A stretch of 64,000 nt of DNA from Flavobacterium nitrogenifigens (GTDB lineage: Bacteria > Bacteroidota > Bacteroidia > Flavobacteriales > Flavobacteriaceae): the NCBI RefSeq assembly GCF_003254565.1, contig NZ_QJRI01000171.1, forward strand, positions 124,001 to 188,000, written 5' to 3'. The notes beneath the pieces are model-generated. The model saw only the letters and a list, made by a program, of their open reading frames with translations. It was not told the origin of the DNA and did no database searches. This document shows positions 17,017 through 25,243 of the stretch, piece by piece; positions within the stretch are counted from its first letter, which is position 1; the number at the start of each line of letters is the position of its first letter. The position numbers were made by a program, and so were the translations under genes.

Positions 17017-18258
17017 TTAATTTCCTTTGATTGTTTGATACTCGTATTCTGCCATAAGCAACTGAATTTCATGCAATGCTTTTTCTGCTCGCGCATTTCC
17101 CTCTTTTTCTGTCGCATTCAATAAATCGATCAACGGGCCAGCGCCAGTGTCGTATTTCAGCTGATATCCTTCTCGAATGGTCTGACGAAGTTTTACAATT
17201 TCATCATCATCTTTCAAAATGGCTTTCTGTCTTTCAATGTCGGCCGTTTTTTGATTCATCTGAAATCTGGTGTTAAATAAAAAGGTCTCTTCTTGAACTT
17301 CTATTTTTTTCAAATTCTGCTGTGTCAGCTGTTTTTCGTTTGAATTTTTATACAATCCTTTTATATCCCATCCAACACTTACTCCAGCAACTCCAACGGT
17401 AGAAATTTTATTAGTCCCCAAATTAATTCCAGGTGCCAAAACTACTCCTGCACCCAATAATCCAACTTTAGGCATAAGGCTGACTTTCTGCATTTCGGAC
17501 TGTGCATTTACCAGATTGCGCTGACTAGCAAAAAGCAATTGTTCTGGACGTTTGATAATGGTGTCGAGACTAGAAGAATTGAAAGGTTTTCCAAATTTTT
17601 CTTGGCTGATGTTTTTCCCTATCAAATAAGAAAGCATCGTTTGGTAACCTGCTTTAGTATATTCAAAATCTTTTTTCTGTCTGCTAAGATTTAGCTGTTC
17701 AGCTTTCATTTCATCAACATCCGTTTTATACGCCAAACCATTTTGGTGAAGTTTTTTAACCTTATCAATATTATTGGCAATAATGGCATTTTGTATCTGC
17801 AGCTGTTTCAATTGCTCGTCAATAAGCAATACGCCGAAATAAAGCTGATTTACTCGAGAACGTAAATCATAAAGCGAAACTTCTACAGAAGCCTTATCTG
17901 CATTTGAAGATGCCTCAATAATCTTCTTCTGTGTTTTCGTAGCGCCTCCATCCCAAATAGTCTGATTGACTTGTCCGAGACCAATAAACTTAAATTTGCT
18001 GTCGTTTCCTGAACTTCCCAAAGTCGGAAAATCTCCAAAAACGTATCCTTCAATTGCGGTTAGACTTATTTGAGGCAGATAAGCTTTATTGGCATTACTC
18101 AAAGTATATTCTTTACTTTTTTCAATAAGTTCATATTGTTTTATTAAAGGATAATTCTCAACAGCCAACTGATAACTTTGGTCAATTGTCAAAGTCTGAG
18201 CTTGAGCTGTTATAAAGGACAAGATTCCAATATATTTAAAGTATAATTTCCTTCTCAT
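17017..18258 (-). CDS. TolC-family outer membrane efflux protein
   Basis: The 413-residue protein begins with a signal peptide (MRRKLYFKYIGILSFITAQAQT) and has the duplicated helical-barrel layout of outer membrane efflux proteins, with motifs such as LSNANKAYLPQISL near residue 50 and the second-repeat segment QSEMQKVSLMPKVGLLGAG near residue 255. It makes the outer-membrane channel of the tripartite exporter encoded by the six following genes. It is 28 bases downstream of the TetR gene, so the whole set is one operon. Confidence 0.92.
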   Translation of the reverse strand: MRRKLYFKYIGILSFITAQAQTLTIDQSYQLAVENYPLIKQYELIEKSKEYTLSNANKAYLPQISLTAIEGYVFGDFPTLGSSGNDSKFKFIGLGQVNQTIWDGGATKTQKKIIEASSNADKASVEVSLYDLRSRVNQLYFGVLLIDEQLKQLQIQNAIIANNIDKVKKLHQNGLAYKTDVDEMKAEQLNLSRQKKDFEYTKAGYQTMLSYLIGKNISQEKFGKPFNSSSLDTIIKRPEQLLFASQRNLVNAQSEMQKVSLMPKVGLLGAGVVLAPGINLGTNKISTVGVAGVSVGWDIKGLYKNSNEKQLTQQNLKKIEVQEETFLFNTRFQMNQKTADIERQKAILKDDDEIVKLRQTIREGYQLKYDTGAGPLIDLLNATEKEGNARAEKALHEIQLLMAEYEYQTIKGN

Positions 18259-18286
18259 TACAGTATAAATTAACTTCTGGTTAGTA

Positions 18287-18913
18287 TTAGGCTTTAAACA
18301 TCATATTGATCCAGATCGGAATTTTTTTCTTGCGCTCTTGCATTAGCGCATCAAACTGTTCTGTTTCCAGATTTCTGCTTCCCATAATAATGGGTTTGAC
18401 TATAAATGGAAAAACGACCAATCCCAACAGATTCATCAAAAAGTGCAACGGATTAGGTTCTGTTATTTCTTTATTTTGAACTGCTTCTTGAAATTGTTTA
18501 ATAAAAACAGAATCATTTACGATTTCTTTAATGGGCAGTTTTTTTAAAAGTTCTTCTGGATTATTACGAATTTCAGTTAAAATAAAGGTTGGAATTTCAG
18601 GTTCTATACTGATAAAATCAATGTATCGCTCGGCAATAGTTATTACTTTTTGTTCCAAAGAAGTTTTCTCATCATCCAAAATCACTTTCATACTTCCTAT
18701 AAAACCAGAAAAAGTTTCTGCCATAATGATTTCAAAAAGTTTAGCCTTGCTTCTAAAATAATAATTAAGCAAAGCAAGATTCAAACCTGCTTCCTCAGCA
18801 ATATCTCTCGTTCGCGTTGCTGCAAAACCTTTTTTATAAAAAACAGTTTTGGCTGCTGTTTTTATCTTTTCTTCTGTAGTAGAATCTTTTTTCTCAGATG
18901 CTGAAGCACTCAT
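18287..18913 (-). CDS. TetR/AcrR-family regulator of the export operon
   Basis: The 208-residue protein has a TetR helix-turn-helix at about residues 15-60 (IKTAAKTVFYKKGFAATRTRDIAEEAGLNLALLNYYFRSK) and a ligand-binding C-terminal domain. The start at 18913 (MSASASEKKDS) is chosen because the longer reading to 18964 would begin upstream of the promoter box. It heads the operon and resembles E. coli CecR (YbiH) in its place. A 56-base palindrome overlapping its promoter is a good candidate operator, so it probably represses itself and the pump until an inducing compound binds. Confidence 0.92.
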   Translation of the reverse strand: MSASASEKKDSTTEEKIKTAAKTVFYKKGFAATRTRDIAEEAGLNLALLNYYFRSKAKLFEIIMAETFSGFIGSMKVILDDEKTSLEQKVITIAERYIDFISIEPEIPTFILTEIRNNPEELLKKLPIKEIVNDSVFIKQFQEAVQNKEITEPNPLHFLMNLLGLVVFPFIVKPIIMGSRNLETEQFDALMQERKKKIPIWINMMFKA

Positions 18914-18931
18914 ATTTAATATTTTTAAAGG

Positions 18932-18964
18932 CAAAGTTAAGTTTTTTACAAACACGTTAAACAA
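18932..18964 (-). promoter_or_regulatory. Promoter of the export operon
   Basis: On the minus strand TTG (plus 18962-18964) and TAACTTTG (plus 18932-18939) are separated by 22 bases, within the flavobacterial range. The -33 box lies inside the left arm of the palindrome at 18950-19005. A protein bound there would block transcription. Confidence 0.65.
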
Positions 18965-19005
18965 AATTTTTAATCATTTGATTAAAAATTTTGTTTAACG
19001 TGTTT
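18950..19005. promoter_or_regulatory. 56-base palindrome, candidate TetR operator
   Basis: Two perfect 27-base arms (18950-18976 and 18979-19005) are separated by two bases. The outer ends read AAACACGTTAAACAAAA and its mirror; AACACGTT is itself a short palindrome. The arm overlaps the -33 region of the tetR promoter. TetR dimers bind such symmetric sites, and an arm this long could take two dimers. A role as a hairpin in RNA is less likely since it lies upstream of the transcript start. Confidence 0.7.
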
Positions 19006-19171
19006 AATATATTTGATTCAAAACACATAAAAACCTGATATAAAACAAATTAAAACTTAAATATAAGACATAATTTCTCGTTAAAAAAGAATATCTTTAC
19101 TTTAACAACTCATTACTTATTACCGATTTTAAAGAAATTTACTTTTTTAATTAATTTCTATCGTGCTTTTT

Positions 19172-19939
19172 ATGAAAACCAATTTTATCGGAATCCTGAT
19201 TTTCTTGCTTTCTTTAAATGTATTGGGACAAGGACAGGAAAAAGGAATTAACCAGCAGCTTCAAACCTGGGTTTCTATAAATACTGTTACCAAATTTGCA
19301 GATCATTGGGGTATGATTGGTGACTTTCATATCAGACGAAATGATTTTGTTTCCGACCCGAGTTTTTATTTTATAAGAGGAGGTATCAGCTATATTCCAA
19401 ATTCAAATATTTCTCTAAATCTAGGATATGCGCATATGTGGCTTGCTCCGTCAAATCCCGATTGGAGTACTTTTTCTGACGAAAACAGGATTTATCAGCA
19501 GGCACAATTAAACACAAAATTTGGGAATGTAAGCATTTTGCAGCGCTTACGAAATGAACAGCGCTGGCAGGAAAAAATCGTTAACGATAAACCCAGTGGT
19601 GATTGGCGTTTTACCAATCGAATTCGCTATCTGATGAGTTTCACTTTCCGAATTTCTGATAAAAAATCGTGGCCACAAATGGTTCTTTCAGATGAGATTC
19701 TGCTACATTTTGGAGAAGAAGTGGTTTACAATACTTTTGATCAAAACCGCTTTTTTATCGGAATCAAAAAAAATATAAATCCAAAATGGAGCTACGATTT
19801 TGGTTATATGAATGTATATCAGCAAAAATATTCTGGATATCAATATGACATGAATCATACGATACGATTGTTTTTTTATCTGAGTACCAGCATTAGAAAA
19901 AAAGCACCTTCTGAAATTGAGAATTCGGGCGATGAATAA
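19172..19939 (+). CDS. DUF2490 outer-membrane-type protein
   Basis: The 255-residue product has a signal peptide (MKTNFIGILIFLLSLNVLGQ) and then a beta-rich sequence of alternating aromatic strands (TWVSINTVTKFADHWGMIGDFHIRR, YIPNSNISLNLGYAHMW) typical of DUF2490, a predicted outer-membrane barrel of unknown role. ATG at 19172 is preferred over a GTG at 19163 because it gives a normal signal peptide. It diverges from the export operon across the 56-base palindrome, so it could share its control, though its distance (about 165 bases) makes this uncertain. Confidence 0.85.
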   Translation: MKTNFIGILIFLLSLNVLGQGQEKGINQQLQTWVSINTVTKFADHWGMIGDFHIRRNDFVSDPSFYFIRGGISYIPNSNISLNLGYAHMWLAPSNPDWSTFSDENRIYQQAQLNTKFGNVSILQRLRNEQRWQEKIVNDKPSGDWRFTNRIRYLMSFTFRISDKKSWPQMVLSDEILLHFGEEVVYNTFDQNRFFIGIKKNINPKWSYDFGYMNVYQQKYSGYQYDMNHTIRLFFYLSTSIRKKAPSEIENSGDE

Positions 19940-19948
19940 ATTTATTTT

Positions 19949-20926
19949 TTAAACCAAAGTATTATTAGACCTAAAAGATTCAAAAAACTTAAACGCTCTT
20001 TTCTCGGCATAAGAATATTCAGAATCACGAAGCGGAAAAGCACAATGCCCACCATACTTAGGCGTTTCTAGATAAACATAGGCGCTGTCTTTGGCAATAG
20101 TTCTCGGGTAACATCTTTCACCCAAAAAAGGATCGTCTAACGAATTAATTATTAAAACTGGAGTTGTAATGTTTTTAAGTGAAAACTCTGGAGAAACACG
20201 TTCGTAATAATCGTCTCGGCTCGCAAATCCATGAAGCGGTGCCGTAAAATACTGATCGACTTCATCAAAAGTAGAAATATTATCAATTTGATCTCGGTTG
20301 ATAAAATCAGGAAACTGTGCTGCTTTGTATTTCAGTTTCTTTTTAATATCTATTGTAAAATTCTTTAGATACACTCTATTAAAACCTTGCTTAAGCACTT
20401 CTGCACTTGTTGCAATATGTGTGGGAACCGAAATTGAAACCGCTGCCTTTATGCGCTGATCAATTTTTGTCCAACCCAAATAATTAAGAAGCTGCACGCC
20501 TCCCATTGAATATCCTATTAAATAAATATCTTCAATCCCTTTACTCAAAGCAAACCGAACCACTTCATCAAGATCGTCAACAGCACCATGATGATATAAT
20601 CTTGGAAGACGATTCATTTCTCCTCCACAAGTACGATTGTTCCATGCAAAAACCGAAAAACCTTTCTGCAAAAAATAAGCCGCACAGCTGTTATTATACG
20701 TTCTGCGAGAATCACCTTCTAAGCCATGGCATAAAATAACCGCTTTTTTTGAGTCATTTAAAATGTAATCGATGTTGATAAAATCTCCGTCATTCAATTC
20801 ATGCTTTTCTCTTGTATATTCAGGCACTTCGAACCTTTTTATCAAGGCAGCATAAATAGTAGAAACATGCCTGTTGCGATGAATAATCGAAGGAGAATTA
20901 TATTCTGATTGTTCAATTAGTGGCAT
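19949..20926 (-). CDS. YheT-type alpha/beta hydrolase
   Basis: The 325-residue protein has an alpha/beta-hydrolase core: oxyanion segment VILCHGLEGDSRRTY near residue 60, the segment NNRTCGGEMNRLPRLYHHG that is typical of the YheT/EMB8 group, and the nucleophile elbow GYSMGG near residue 140. A likely acid (DDPF) and His (GGHCAF) follow at the expected places. It has no signal peptide. Substrates of this esterase-like family are poorly known. It ends tail to tail with the DUF2490 gene, nine bases away. Confidence 0.9.
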   Translation of the reverse strand: MPLIEQSEYNSPSIIHRNRHVSTIYAALIKRFEVPEYTREKHELNDGDFINIDYILNDSKKAVILCHGLEGDSRRTYNNSCAAYFLQKGFSVFAWNNRTCGGEMNRLPRLYHHGAVDDLDEVVRFALSKGIEDIYLIGYSMGGVQLLNYLGWTKIDQRIKAAVSISVPTHIATSAEVLKQGFNRVYLKNFTIDIKKKLKYKAAQFPDFINRDQIDNISTFDEVDQYFTAPLHGFASRDDYYERVSPEFSLKNITTPVLIINSLDDPFLGERCYPRTIAKDSAYVYLETPKYGGHCAFPLRDSEYSYAEKRAFKFFESFRSNNTLV

Positions 20927-21134
20927 AACAAAGAGTTTTGTGGTACTTTTTACAAATCTAAGAAATCATTCAATATGTAATTTAATTCTTTCTTTTAATT
21001 ATTTCCTTTTTTGAATAATTTAACTTTATGTAAATGTAAAAAAACAGGAACAATTCTAAAGAGAACTAATTGTTAAATATGCAGAAACACAGCTCTTGAA
21101 GCGCCAAATCAGGTCTGAATGTTTACTTTATTCG

Positions 21135-21142
21135 TATATTTG
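21135..21142 (+). promoter_or_regulatory. -7 box TATATTTG for the sensor kinase
   Basis: TATATTTG lies 33 bases before the ATG at 21176. No TTG is placed at the usual -33 distance. Confidence 0.5.
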
Positions 21143-21175
21143 TAAAATCGATTTCCAAAAAGCAAAATCCTTTTA

Positions 21176-22546
21176 ATGTTTGAACTTTTACCAGTAGATC
21201 CAAAAACCATTTTTCTGCTTTATTTCTGGGGTAATTTTTTTACCTGCCTTCTCATTTTTAGTTTTTCGTTTTCATACGCTAATAGTGACAACAAAAAAAT
21301 ATTAAAATGGTTTGGATTAGGTAAATTAATACTGACTTTTGCTTGGATACTGGCTCTTCTACGAAATATTATCCCGGACTTTGCCTCTATCAATATTGCC
21401 AATTCTATGATTTTTGCCGCCTGTTGCTTTGAAACCATTGCAATGCTGTCGCTCATTAAAACACATGCAAAAAGGCAGTTTCAAATTCAAATAGCTATTA
21501 CAGCTGCGTCAATATTTCTTTTTAATATTTCAACACTGTTTGACGCCTCAATGAATACTCGTGTTATCATTGGCGGCATTGGTGTTTTTGCTATCTATTT
21601 ATTGCCTACAATTATTTATTTTATAGAAAAAGAAAAAAGCTTTTTCAAGACTTTCTATGTTTTATGCTATACCGGATTCGAAATTCTAATTGCAATACGA
21701 ATATTTCACAGATACTTGCATCCTCAAAATCTTATTATTTCCAATGATGCTTTTGATAGCTTTTACAGCATTTGCCTCTTCCTTCTGACCTTAATTGGAA
21801 TTGTAGGTTTTTTGCTTTTGGTAAAAGAAAGGCAGGATAATAAAATCAAGAAGCTTTTAAGTGACAGAAACCAGTTTTTCTCTATTATTTCTCATGATTT
21901 AAGAGGGCCTTTAGGATCATCGGTTTCTCTTTCTGAAATTTTGCTGGAAAATATAGAACAGTACAGCCGTGAAGAAATAAAAGAGATATCAGAACTGTTG
22001 CATGACTCCAATAAAAATATTTATAAACTGCTTGAGAATCTTTTAGAATGGTCTAAAGTCCAAACCGGAATGATTACTTTTCATCCTAAAAACATATTGT
22101 TAAATGCTTTAATTGAAGAGAATATCGAGCTAAGCAGAAATGCAGCTTTAAATAAAAATATAAACATCACATTTGAATCAGCTTTTCTAGTTGAGGCAGA
22201 AGTAGACAAAAATATGATTAATACCATTCTGCGTAATTTGCTAAGCAATGCCATTAAATTTACGGACAAGAATGGAGAAATAAAACTAAAACTGGCCAAG
22301 ACCAATCAGAAAGCAGAAATCTCTATTACAGACAACGGAATTGGAGTTCCTGATTACATCAAAGAAAAGTTATTTAAAATTAACGGAAAAGTGCTTCAAA
22401 AAGGCACAGAAAACGAACTCGGAAGCGGACTCGGATTGTTACTTTGCAAAGAGTTTGTAAACATCCATAAAGGAGAAATCTCAGTAGAAAGCCAACAAGG
22501 AAAAGGAAGTACATTTAGGTTTACGCTTCCGCTAAAGATTGATTAA
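21176..22546 (+). CDS. Membrane sensor histidine kinase, orphan
   Basis: The 456-residue protein begins with about 220 residues that hold seven likely membrane helices, so sensing is probably within the membrane or at short loops. HisKA follows with the phosphorylated His at residue 240 (IISHDLRGPLGSS). The ATPase domain has the N box NLLSNAIKFTD, G1 DNGIGVP and G2 GSGLGLLLCKEF. No response regulator lies beside it, so its partner is elsewhere. The H-box sequence HDLRGP is typical of hybrid-type kinase relatives that act on remote regulators. Confidence 0.9.
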   Translation: MFELLPVDPKTIFLLYFWGNFFTCLLIFSFSFSYANSDNKKILKWFGLGKLILTFAWILALLRNIIPDFASINIANSMIFAACCFETIAMLSLIKTHAKRQFQIQIAITAASIFLFNISTLFDASMNTRVIIGGIGVFAIYLLPTIIYFIEKEKSFFKTFYVLCYTGFEILIAIRIFHRYLHPQNLIISNDAFDSFYSICLFLLTLIGIVGFLLLVKERQDNKIKKLLSDRNQFFSIISHDLRGPLGSSVSLSEILLENIEQYSREEIKEISELLHDSNKNIYKLLENLLEWSKVQTGMITFHPKNILLNALIEENIELSRNAALNKNINITFESAFLVEAEVDKNMINTILRNLLSNAIKFTDKNGEIKLKLAKTNQKAEISITDNGIGVPDYIKEKLFKINGKVLQKGTENELGSGLGLLLCKEFVNIHKGEISVESQQGKGSTFRFTLPLKID

Positions 22547-22602
22547 ATTTTAAATTAAATTCCAATACTGAAATTCCAAATTCCAAACTCAATAACAAAA
22601 TA

Positions 22603-22645
22603 AAAAAAATCCAAATCCCAGTATAAATTGGAATTTGGATTTTAA
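22603..22645. terminator. Bidirectional hairpin between convergent genes
   Basis: AAAATCCAAAT and its mirror ATTTGGATTTT flank a loop that includes TCCCAGTATAAATTGGA. The A-run before and T-rich tail after suit termination from both sides, between the kinase and the SIMPL gene. Its arms belong to the TTCCAAATTCC repeat family seen elsewhere in the window. Confidence 0.65.
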
Positions 22646-22665
22646 TTATTGGATTTTTATATCGT

Positions 22666-23358
22666 TTAATCTAACACAAAACTTACACTAACATTTGCCG
22701 TAATTTCGATTTCGCCAATTGCTAAAGTTTCATTTGAAGCTCCTCCCATTGAGTCTGCTTCTTTCATTCTCATAGCAGCATACATTGGCTGTGGACGGTA
22801 AATTTGAGAGTTATCAGAGATTGTAAACGCCTTACCCACTTTTTGTCCTAAAACAGAAACGTATTCCTCAGCTTTTACTTTAGCATCTTTCATCGCTAAT
22901 TTTCTAGCTTCAGACTCGTATTGCGCTAATTTAGATGATTCAAAAGAAACTCTGTCGATTCTATTGATTCCTTGCTGAACCAAACCTTCCATTAACTCAT
23001 CATACTTAGACAAATCTTTTACTACAATTTCTACCGTTTGTGTAGCGTTATAAGAAGTTTTCTTTTTCTCATAATCGTACTGCGGATTAAGAGCTACTTG
23101 TTTTGTTTTGAAATCTGCTGTTGGAATATTCATTTTTTTGATGAATTTTAAGACAGCATCCATCTTTTCGTCATTTTGTTTTTTAACATCTTTAGCATTA
23201 TTCCCTTTTGTTTCAACCGAAGCTGAAATACAAACCTGATCAGGTGCTACTTTTACTTTTCCTTCTCCATTAACATTAATTAGAGGTATTTGTTTGATTT
23301 CTTGGCCGTAAGACATAGTCATAAACATGATTGTTAAAAATAATACTAGTTTTTTCAT
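22666..23358 (-). CDS. SIMPL (DUF541) periplasmic protein
   Basis: The 230-residue protein starts with a signal peptide (MKKLVLFLTIMFMTMSYGQ) and has the SIMPL-domain pattern: NVNGEGKVKVAPDQVCISASVET at the N-terminal strand, a middle region with TVEIVVKDLSKYDELMEGLVQQG, and a final strand IEITANVSVSFVLD. Members oligomerise in the periplasm or outer membrane and have been linked to stress tolerance, but the exact role is not known. It lies 51 bases downstream of the rhomboid gene and may be cotranscribed with it. Confidence 0.9.
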   Translation of the reverse strand: MKKLVLFLTIMFMTMSYGQEIKQIPLINVNGEGKVKVAPDQVCISASVETKGNNAKDVKKQNDEKMDAVLKFIKKMNIPTADFKTKQVALNPQYDYEKKKTSYNATQTVEIVVKDLSKYDELMEGLVQQGINRIDRVSFESSKLAQYESEARKLAMKDAKVKAEEYVSVLGQKVGKAFTISDNSQIYRPQPMYAAMRMKEADSMGGASNETLAIGEIEITANVSVSFVLD

Positions 23359-23409
23359 TTTTGTTAAATTTTAATGTTTGACAAGAGCATTCCAAAAGTT
23401 GTGCCAAGC

Positions 23410-24048
23410 TTACAATTTCCCCAATTTTGCCATTCCAAAAAGTATCAAAATCGGAATCGCAAGCAGAATAACCATCAATGAATGGTCTGTAAATAATGAT
23501 GGCTGTTTTATCAAAGTGATCAAATAACCTCCTATAGCACCTCCAAAGTGTGCTGTATGTCCAATATTGTCATTTTTAGCTTTCATTCCGTAAATTGAGT
23601 ACAATAAATACAAAATTCCGAAAATATAAGCCGGCATCGGAATGACAAAAAATATCCCAAGCATCATGTCAGGTTGCAGCAATATTGCCGAATACAAAAC
23701 TCCGGTTACAGCTCCAGAAGCTCCAACAGCTCTGTAACTATAATCGTTTTTATGAAACAACATGGTCAAAAGGCTTCCAAAAATTAAACTTCCAAAATAA
23801 ACCAAGATAAAAGAAAAATTACCTAGCCAGCCTAAAACTACGGGAGCAAAAAAATACAAAGTCAGCATGTTAAAAATCAAATGCATCATATCTACATGCA
23901 GAAAACCAGACGAAAGCATTCTAATTTGCTCTCCAGAACGAATGCTTCCTACGTGAAATTCGTATTTTCTAAAAAAATAAAGATCATTAAAACCTTTGTA
24001 ACTAATAACAACGTTCGCAACGATAATCGCTATTAAAATAATATTCAT
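23410..24048 (-). CDS. Rhomboid intramembrane serine protease
   Basis: The 212-residue protein has six hydrophobic helices. The catalytic dyad is Ser111 in GASGAVTG and His167 in HTAHFGG, and the helix-2 segment HVDMMHLIFNMLTLYFF supplies the conserved His/Asn of the oxyanion region. Rhomboids cut membrane proteins within or next to helices in the inner membrane. Substrates cannot be predicted here. The length is that of a minimal rhomboid core. Confidence 0.93.
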   Translation of the reverse strand: MNIILIAIIVANVVISYKGFNDLYFFRKYEFHVGSIRSGEQIRMLSSGFLHVDMMHLIFNMLTLYFFAPVVLGWLGNFSFILVYFGSLIFGSLLTMLFHKNDYSYRAVGASGAVTGVLYSAILLQPDMMLGIFFVIPMPAYIFGILYLLYSIYGMKAKNDNIGHTAHFGGAIGGYLITLIKQPSLFTDHSLMVILLAIPILILFGMAKLGKL

Positions 24049-24138
24049 GAGTATTAATTATTGTGAATTGTAAATATAGTCATTCTTAAAGATAAGTTAG
24101 CACGAATGCAAAATATCGATCGCTAATCATTTTTAATT

Positions 24139-24146
24139 TATCTTTG
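24139..24146 (+). promoter_or_regulatory. -7 box TATCTTTG for the acyltransferase gene
   Basis: TATCTTTG fits the flavobacterial box and lies 14 bases before the ATG at 24161, giving a very short leader. A -33 TTG is not clear. Confidence 0.55.
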
Positions 24147-24160
24147 TCAAAAAAATTTAA

Positions 24161-25033
24161 ATGCAGTTTCTTGTTTATATTTTAGCCTACCCATTACTTT
24201 GGCTTATCTCTATACTTCCTTTTCCGATATTTTACTTATTCTCAGATTTTGTCTGTTTTTTGGTATATAGAGTGATCGGATATCGCAAAAAAGTAGTTCG
24301 TGAGAATCTTGCCCTTACTTTACCTCATTTAAATGATGCGGAAAGAAAAGTAATTGAAAAGAAATTCTACAAACATATGTGTGACCTGTTTCTGGAAATG
24401 GTGAAAACCATGAGCATGTCTCCTGAAGAAATGGAAAGAAGATTTCATGTAACAAACATTGATCTTGTGCTTGATTATGCTAAAAGAGGAAAAAGCGTAA
24501 TTCTTGTGGCTTCACATTATGCAAGTTATGAATGGCTTTTAACCATTAATCCCAAACTCGGATTTCAAGGGGTTGCGGTTTACAAAAGGCTGGCTAATCC
24601 TTATTTTGACAGATTAATTCGAAAAATCCGTTCTAAATACAACACCGAGATGATCGAAACCAGAAAAGCGATTCCAACAATGGCAAAAAACCAGCGTGAG
24701 GGCATTTTAAGCCTTTACGGTTTAGCAAGCGACCAATCACCAAAAATGGAAAGAATTTTTCATTCGATGAAATTTATGGGAGTCGAAGTTCCTGTGCATA
24801 CAGGCGCCGAAACATTAGCAAAAAAATATGATTTGGCAGTACTTTTTGTAGAGGTTAAAAAAGTTAGAAGAGGTTATTATGAGGCTACGTTTATTCCTCT
24901 TGCTGATAATCCGAAAGAATTTGAAAATTTTAAAATCACTGAAATGTATCTTAAAGAAGTAGAAAAACAAATTCTAGAAGCTCCCGAATTTTATTTGTGG
25001 ACACACAAAAGATGGAAACACCGTATTGAATAA
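24161..25033 (+). CDS. Lipid A-type (LpxL/HtrB-like) acyltransferase
   Basis: The 290-residue protein has an N-terminal membrane helix and the H-x4-E catalytic motif of LpxL/LpxM acyltransferases (ASHYASYEW, His119 and Glu124). It would add a secondary acyl chain to lipid A or another lipid at the inner face of the inner membrane. Bacteroidota often carry one such late acyltransferase. A strong terminator follows, and a promoter box lies just before the start, so it is monocistronic. Confidence 0.9.
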   Translation: MQFLVYILAYPLLWLISILPFPIFYLFSDFVCFLVYRVIGYRKKVVRENLALTLPHLNDAERKVIEKKFYKHMCDLFLEMVKTMSMSPEEMERRFHVTNIDLVLDYAKRGKSVILVASHYASYEWLLTINPKLGFQGVAVYKRLANPYFDRLIRKIRSKYNTEMIETRKAIPTMAKNQREGILSLYGLASDQSPKMERIFHSMKFMGVEVPVHTGAETLAKKYDLAVLFVEVKKVRRGYYEATFIPLADNPKEFENFKITEMYLKEVEKQILEAPEFYLWTHKRWKHRIE

Positions 25034-25054
25034 CGTCTTGAAATAACTCAATAG

Positions 25055-25097
25055 AAAGTCCGAAAAGCAGCATTTGCTTTTTCGGACTTTTTCTTTT
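25055..25097 (+). terminator. Rho-independent terminator
   Basis: AAGTCCGAAAA and TTTTCGGACTT form an 11-base stem around the loop GCAGCATTTGC, followed by a T-rich tail, 21 bases after the acyltransferase stop. Confidence 0.88.
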
Positions 25098-25243
25098 AAA
25101 ACTGGACAATACTACCTAAATGCGCTCTTTATATGCGATTTGATGTGTTTTTGTAATGATTTTTTTGAATGGATAAAAAAAGGAAACAATTTAAATTTGG
25201 CTCTTCTCTAATTATCCAATAAAGAACCAAAAAATAATTAAGC

